Shown piece by piece: positions 58,244-64,000 of a stretch of 64,000 bases of DNA (position 1 is its first letter; every line of letters starts with the position of its first letter). The notes beneath the pieces are model-generated. The model worked only from the letters and a program-made list of their open reading frames with translations. It had not been told where the DNA came from and ran no database searches. Source of the DNA: Adiantum capillus-veneris (lineage: Eukaryota > Streptophyta > Polypodiopsida > Polypodiales > Pteridaceae); assembly GCA_014529385.2 (NCBI GenBank), contig CM043967.1, forward strand, positions 82,406,278-82,470,277. The letters are read 5' to 3'. The translations under genes were made by a program, and so were the position numbers.

Positions 58244-58800
58244 TCGGGGTTGTGCTAGCTTGCACTTCTTAGGGTTTAATTAACATGCTTCTTCATCCAG
58301 CCTTTGAAAACATAGAGGGAGCTTTGACAAATGATCCGCCCTTGAGCTATAGCACCCAATTTCATCCATGAAAACCCTAATGGATATGCCCAAGTAGGGA
58401 CCAAACACCCTATTCATCCAGTCTGGAAGGTGGCGTAGGCATTCACTAAACCAAACGGCATCCTACGATAGGCAAAGCATCCCCATGGAGAGATAAATGT
58501 CTTCTTCAGCTGGTCTTCAAGAGCAATCCCTATCTAATAGTACCCTGAAAATCCATCCATAATAGAGTACCTCTCATGAGCTGCCACTTGATTTAAGATT
58601 TCATCTTGGAACGGCAACGGGTAGTGGTTTCTCTTGGTCGTCGCATTCAATGGCTTGTAATCAACGCACACCCGCCATTTCATTCTTATTAGGGGTGATA
58701 ACCACTGGAGAAACCCACTCGGACTCCTTCACGGGGTATATGATACCTGCATCTAACAACTAGTTAATCTCCTGCCAAAGAGCCTCCTTCTGAATCTCCC
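58244..58800 (-). pseudogene. E4 reverse transcriptase, fingers and palm
   Basis: Broken frames read KWRVCVDYKPLNATTKRNHY, FQDEILNQVAAHERYSIMDG, then FGLVNA and the catalytic box RVFMDEIGCYSSRADHL, again F-M-D-E. Stops occur near 58538 and 58278. A deletion or shift separates this from the conserved V-S-P-V-V segment at about 58700. Confidence 0.75.
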
Positions 58801-59548
58801 ATAACCTCCTTAGCTTCTGCGCCTTTGGTTTGTACCCTTCTTTAAGAACTATCTTGTGCTCTACACCCTTTGCTCCTCGTAGATCCTCGTACTTCGTCGC
58901 AAATAAATTCGGAAAAGAGGCACACAACTCAACATAGCCTTCTCTCTCTTTCTTGGTCAAATCTTTGATTAGCATAGCAGTTACCTCCTCCACACGTATG
59001 CCACCAACCTGCAGTTGCACCTCCCCTTTTACATGGGAGCCTTCAACAGTGACCCCAAACAAGTGGGCATATATCTTTAGCATATCATCCTCACTTTCCT
59101 CTTCCTCAGTATCTGTGTAGCCCTCATCATAGCCTGTATCAGTCTTATACTCATAGCTTGTCGTATAATCTTTGTCTTTTTCTGCCACAGGGTGAAAACG
59201 GATCTCTTTGGTTTTCAAATCGAGCACCACATGTCTCCCTCTCTCCTTGCCAGGCAAGGTGAACACCCTGCTTCCCCAATCTTGCTTAGCCCCTATTGCA
59301 AGTAGCCATGGCCTACCCAAGATGATTGGATAAGCATTATCACCTGCTTTCATCACAAAGAAATCGATTAGGCACTCAATGCCCATCACTTTCACTCTTA
59401 CGTCTTGAGCCACACCCAAACACCTCGCTTTGGTATGGTTAGCCATCCTCATGCGTACATTTGATTTAGTTACTGCTTTGACCCCTGTTTCCTTCGTAGC
59501 AGCTTCCGTCATGATGCAAACTTGTGATCCACCATCTATATAGACCTG
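58760..59548 (-). pseudogene. E4 aspartic protease and linker to RT
   Basis: The active-site loop VYIDGGSQVCIMTEAATKE (D-G-G-S) lies at about 59545-59490, just after a TAG. MRMANHTKARCLGVAQDVRV and NAYPIILGRPWLLAIGAKQD follow, then an acidic tail with repeated Asp/Glu/Tyr. The linker HKIVLKEGYKPKAQKLRRLW leads toward RT. Apart from the stop before the loop, the domain is open. Confidence 0.8.
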
Positions 59549-59551
59549 AAC

Positions 59552-60146
59552 CTACATCCTCTTTTCAACGACCGCATCTAGAGGAAGGACATCCGTCGGG
59601 CTACCCACTCTCAATGCCATGTTTTGTATTGCATGCACATTCCCCTTAGCCTTTGGCAGCCTCGTGCTAACACTTGTAGACCACTGTCTTCGTAGCTTGG
59701 GATTTAAAGCTAACAATTGACCAAAGGTTATGTTAGCCTTTTGATTTTGAACATCGCTTACCAAGTCATATTTCGGGTAGTCACGCCCTAGTTGAAAATC
59801 TGTTTGCTTGATTTTGCGATGCCTCCTCTTCTTGCTAGTTTCCGGCTGCTCCTTGTCTTCGTACACTTTCTCCTTACCTTTACGGGCCCTTGTCTCCCAC
59901 TTGGTTTTTGTCTTTCTTTCCATCCTTGCTCTTTTGTTGGCCAAAACATCAACATCCTACTTATCCACTCCGATGTTATTCACCCTAGGGACTTCACCAC
60001 CATCCGGAGGAGCTGGCTGCAATTGATTTTCAACTACCTGCTCCCTCAGGGCAATTGAGCTGTGCTTGGCCTCTACCTCTGCGAAATCGTGGATAAATAC
60101 CACCTCTTTCTCTTAGCGGATGAGGGCAATTTGGCACATAGTGTCC
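59552..60146 (-). pseudogene. E4 linker between gag and protease
   Basis: 59944-59552 is strongly basic (MANKRARMERKTKTKWETRA, SKKRRHRKIKQTDF) and then contains YDLVSDVQNQKANITFGQLL, a segment of the kind found before protease in Tat elements. Between 60146 and 59950 several stops occur. Confidence 0.65.
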
Positions 60147-60897
60147 CTATTCACCGCAATTGTAACACCGGCCAGGGAGTGGCCTTGCCCTGCCCCTTGC
60201 TCCTCTTGGTTGACCTCTATCCAGCACGCTTAGCCGCAATTCCTGCATTTCCTCAGAAAAATCTTGCACGGTTTGCACCCAATTTTGTGGCACAACGGCT
60301 ACACCTCGGTTTGCCTGGTTTTCATCATGAACAGCATCCCTCGGACCCTGAGGTTGGACCATCACTTCATAACCCGACACTCCCTGTTCAATCTTCTTTT
60401 TCATTTTCTTGCTTTTTGCCTTTGCGATGGTCACTGCACCATTATAGTTTTCTGGGCTCTCAAAATCCACTTTCTCCCTCACTTTAGGATGTAGGCATGC
60501 CATGATTTTATCGAGCTTGAAGTGGTCGCCATTGGCCAATTCCATGGCACTCACTAACTTTGCCCAGCACACTTCAAATAGATCCAAAAACAAACTGAAC
60601 TCTTCACTTACATGTTGTTTGAGTGCCTTCAGTTTGGCATCCATCTCCACTAGGGACGCCTCTTTGCGGAAATCATGTAGGAAACACGCCCGCAGAGCCG
60701 GCCAAGCATGCCTCGGCTCACCTTCTAAAGCTTCGTACCATACCTTTTCCTTCCCGGGCATCACCAAAGGAAATGTTTGCATCTTGCTGTCCTCGTTCGG
60801 CATGCGCAATGACAGCATATATAGCTCAATGTCTGCAACCCACTAATCAGGATTTTCTTCACCTGTAAAAATCGGCCCATAGCTTCAAGACACCATG
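60147..60897 (-). pseudogene. E4 gag
   Basis: An ATG at 60897 opens MVS and a TGA. The same frame reads PIFTGEENPD, a TAG, then an open run of 223 residues from 60818. It includes EKVWYEALEGEPRHAWPALR, LKQHVSEEFSLFLDLFEVCW and KLDKIMACLHPKVREKV, the gypsy gag core. It ends in an Arg/Gly/Pro-rich piece and CYNCGE with a stop inside the zinc knuckle. The leader from the LTR is only about 78 bases. Confidence 0.75.
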
Positions 60898-60974
60898 TCG
60901 ACCAACACCAAAAACTGCTTCTCTTCACTTAACTGGGACCAACCAGTGTGCTCCTCATTGGGGGCACCAGAAGA

Positions 60975-62224
60975 TGGAGAGGGGGAATGGGGAACACACC
61001 CGACACACACACAATGGCCCCTATATAGCTCAGGGTATTCACAACAGCCCTGTCCTCTCAGAAACATCTTCAAAAGAAACAAGTTTCACTAGTAGGGTCT
61101 CGCCTGCACTCTACCCAGTGCACCTACCACCAACAAGATCACCCACCCACATGCACACACCACTGCGACTGATCTCGACCCTCTCAACCCATGTGACTCC
61201 TCTTACTCACTCTCGCTGTGCACACACCTATGTCGTCGGTTCGGGGGGACACATACTTTCACACTGCCAACACCACACGACACAAATGAGAGCTAGAGAA
61301 AGAGAAAAAGGGAAGGGGAAATTAACACTTGATAGACGAAAAGTGGGTTTGATCTTGCTTCAAGAAAAACTGATTACAACCTTCAGCACCCCATGGCCAT
61401 GGCTATTCCCAAAAAAAAACCCTTTCACTACACATGCACAACCCTCTTTGCACGAGGCTCCCAAAATGTATCTTCGGTGCTCGCCGAACACTACTTTTGC
61501 AACCAGCGCCTTTCCACATTCGCCCACACGAAGAGGCACCTTAGCGATTCTTCTTATTTTCTCTCCTTGTCAAGCTGCTATGTGATGCTCTACAATTGCT
61601 TCGATGACTTCCTACATGTCGTTTCGACCATCACTTGCACGGGTCGCTTCCTCTTGGTAGCCTTTGTTGGTTCTTTCCTTTGCAAGGTGCTCACTCCTTG
61701 AGCCGCTTCCCCGACCAACCGTGCAGGCTTCGACTGTCGATTGCGAGCATACGAAGCTTCTTTTCCTCTTGTTTTTTCAATTCTCCTTCCTTCTTCTCCT
61801 AGAAAAAAACCCTCCTCGAAAACGATGCCCTCTCCTTTTTTTTCTTCTTCTTCTTTTTTTCAAGGCAAAGGAAAACAATTTCTCTTTTTGGCAGTGGCGC
61901 CGCGTGCCTGTGGGCTTTTTTCCCCTTACTCAAGCTTATCCTTTTAAACTTAGCCTTCAATTTCATTTTTCTTCTTTCCCCCTTGAGTCCAGCCACCCTT
62001 TGCTTTTACCTTTACAAAACAAAAAGAGCTCACGCATCTGATTCACGTGCTGTCCGTGCTACATGTTTGCCCAATAAGTTCTTCGGTCATGCCACATGGG
62101 AGATCCACCTTTCGGCTCCGTATCATGACGCCTTGATAGCCTCAAACGGCGTGTCACAAACATCAGAAAAAGCATCCGATCATCCACATTCCCTACGAAC
62201 TTCCGACCTCGGCAAAGCATATCT
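60975..62224 (-). repeat. E4 right LTR, cut by E6
   Basis: Pair of 45479-46694 plus about 60 bases of the inner part. It stops at TATCT (62220-62224), where E6 begins. Beside it on the minus strand lies TGGTGCCCCC (about 60970-60961), five bases from the LTR end, which may be the priming site for a tRNA ending GGGGGCACCA. The primer tRNA is not identified. Confidence 0.8.
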
Positions 62225-63793
62225 TGTCATAATAATCAATATCTAATTCTCCTAAATGATTTTATCATGTTAAACTAATCATTTAATATGGGTAAGTGCC
62301 AGGGGAGAAAAAGCTAGAATATTGGTTAAGCTAGCAGATCGGCCACAGTAGGGATCCAAAGGAGGGGCCATCTGTAAAAGAGCCATGTGCAACAATGAGC
62401 TAAAAAGACCCTAAGGTTCAGCCCATTAAGACTTCCAAAATGCTAAGGTTCCAAAATTCAAAGGTTGTGTCCAAAGGTCAATCTTAAGGGAATTGGATGC
62501 TTTGTGTGTGTACCAAAAAAGTCTTTGCAATCCCTACTTGGGAGGGGGCGAGCCTTGCATATAGGGGATGAGAGAGAAATCCACACACACACACAAGCTC
62601 CCTTTACACAAAGGGAATGAGAGACACATGTCAGCTCCTTAGGCGAGATGCCCACAAGGTGTACCCAATTCCTATTGGATGGCCTTGGAGGTGTACCAAT
62701 GAGAATTAGGCTAGAGTAAATCTAGTTTAATTAATTTAAAAACACTTAATAAAAGAACCAATGAGAATTAAGTCTCCTAGATGACTATTGGACAGTCTCC
62801 CAAGGGGTCTAATGAGCATTCAGCAGCCCAATGGCTTGCCTGATTCCTATTGGCTAGGAGGCAAAGGGGTCCAATGAGAGTTTAGTTGAATTATTAAATT
62901 ACCTAAAGCTCTCACAAAAGGGGAAAGGGGGACACATGTCAGAAGCCTATCACTTATGCTACTTAATTGTCATTGGCTTGACTTTGGGAGGTCCAATGAG
63001 GGTAGAGCAAGAGCAAATAGCAAGAGGGCTCGCCCAAGAGAGAGAGGGGGCTGATTTTAGCAAGGCATCATCACACACACACACACACACACACACACAA
63101 TGTATGTGTGAAGTAGAGAAGACTATCTCTTCCCAAGCTTTAATGGAGAGCTCATCACCTACTCCAAGCTTGTGAGATAGGAGCCTACATCGTCACACTC
63201 TTGGCATGTGGATGCAAATCCAACCAGAGCGAAGCTTCAATGCATGCTCATCTCCTCTACCAAGCTAATTACTAAGCTAAGCTATGCTAATATGAGTGAT
63301 TATGTGAGGAGATGCACATCTTTCTCGTAAGATACTCGTTCTTCCTCTCAATCTACTCTCATACCCTGCTAGCTCTCACCATCTTCGAAGGTGTGTGAGG
63401 TCTTGGGTCTGAGACCGGGGATAATTGATGTTGTGTTTGCTAAGTGTTTTTCTTAGTGCATGAAGCTTTCATCTTCATTGCACTAGCTAGTCTTGAAGGA
63501 ACACAAAGAATTGTATTGTACAATGTCTCTCTTGATGGGAGAAACCATAATACAAAGCCTTTTGGAGGGGGAACTGGCTCCATGCAAATCCGGTCCTCAA
63601 CTGTTGTCAATAGCTTAATTTCTCTCTCTTTTGAAAGTATTGTTCATGCTATCTAACTAGGTGTGATGCTTTTTTTTGCTCTCTCCACCCAAGCACTCTT
63701 GTAATTCTCATTAGGAATCTATTCTAATGAAATGCCCACTATGTTCATGCTAATTTCCGCTACACACAAGTTTTTAGGCCATTAAATGTTACA
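62225..63793 (+). repeat. E6 5' LTR, 1569 bp (single copy in window)
   Basis: TGT...ACA ends. A cluster of ten CCAAT or ATTGG boxes lies at 62665-62997. GACACATGTCAG occurs twice (about 62624 and 62930). (CA)n is at 63071-63099. The open frames inside are short and unconvincing. Confidence 0.65.
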
Positions 63794-63794
63794 T

Positions 63795-63806
63795 TGGTAT
63801 CAGGGC
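63795..63806 (+). other. E6 primer-binding site
   Basis: TGGTATCAGGGC, one base different from the copia and E2 sites, one base after the LTR end. Confidence 0.8.
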
Positions 63807-64000
63807 ACAAGGTTTCTCTTTTCTTGCTCAAGAAGGGAGGTCCTCAAGCTAGCTATAAATGGTTGGTATTATTAATTGCCTGTGAGTAAGTAGAATAGCG
63901 ATTTTTCAGCCTTGCAGTGTGCTTGCCTTCATGCAGTTAACGGGGCATCATCATCGAGAGCTATGGTATTTATAGTGGAGTCCTACGGGGCTTACCTACG

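Larger units (their letters stand above)
62225..64000 (+). mobile_element. E6, LTR retrotransposon entering from the right edge
   Basis: Sequence that matches no other part of the window begins TGTCATAATAATC exactly where the E4 LTR breaks off. It ends ATGTTACA one base before a Met-type priming site. That is the shape of a 5' LTR. Only 194 bases of internal sequence are in view, with no coding match, so the superfamily is unknown. Confidence 0.7.

Noticed and set aside
58760-59944. Host aspartic protease gene
   Set aside because: The neighbouring gag, RT and RNase H on the same strand and the D-G-G loop place it in E4.

Overview
The window reads as plant nuclear DNA made almost entirely of nested transposable elements. 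I recognise no intact host gene, rRNA, tRNA or CRISPR array. The evidence for a land plant is Ty1/copia and Ty3/gypsy elements primed with the plant initiator-Met site (TGGTATCAGAGC), a chromodomain-bearing chromovirus, Tat-type gypsy elements with a second (archaeal-type) RNase H, a small TRIM-like LTR element, and long (CT)n, (GT)n and (CA)n tracts. Stop codons are mostly TAG or TGA at places where a single C-to-T or G-to-A change would explain them, as expected in heavily methylated plant repeats. The species cannot be named from sequence alone; a large, repeat-rich plant genome is likely.

Layout. 1-4374: microsatellites, hairpins that resemble the ends of a DNA transposon, and a badly decayed minus-strand coding locus (about 1680-3205). 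4375-24025: a non-LTR retrotransposon (LINE-A, plus strand; ORF1, endonuclease, reverse transcriptase), split by gypsy element E1 (5578-18971, minus) and by a TRIM-like element (20179-21614, minus). E1 is itself split by an almost complete copia element (9953-15452, plus; 192-bp LTRs; target duplication CACAT). 24095-25593: LINE-B, a 5'-truncated relative of LINE-A. Both LINEs are bounded by (CT)n tracts.

25963-45478: a large gypsy element E3 (plus), split by chromovirus E2 (31562-37695; target duplication AAGAG) and by a 1.35-kb non-autonomous inverted-repeat element (43528-44873). E3 is the most unusual element. It has a retropepsin-like domain at the usual place and another downstream of integrase, and two integrase-type zinc-finger modules in tandem. 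Its 2.4-kb leader carries a series of matching palindromes. 45479-62224: gypsy E4 (minus), which appears to have landed nine bases inside the 3' LTR of E3. Gypsy E5 (46695-54792, plus) lies in E4's left LTR. 62225-64000: the 5' LTR and priming site of a further element, E6, inserted in E4's right LTR.

Order of events from the nesting: LINE-A, then E1, then copia; and E3, then E2 and the inverted-repeat element, with E4 after E3 and E5 and E6 after E4. Each element would work as gag (particle), protease, reverse transcriptase/RNase H and integrase, but almost all copies carry stops or frameshifts. E5 and copia look youngest or best kept. The layering predicts what should lie just beyond base 64000.
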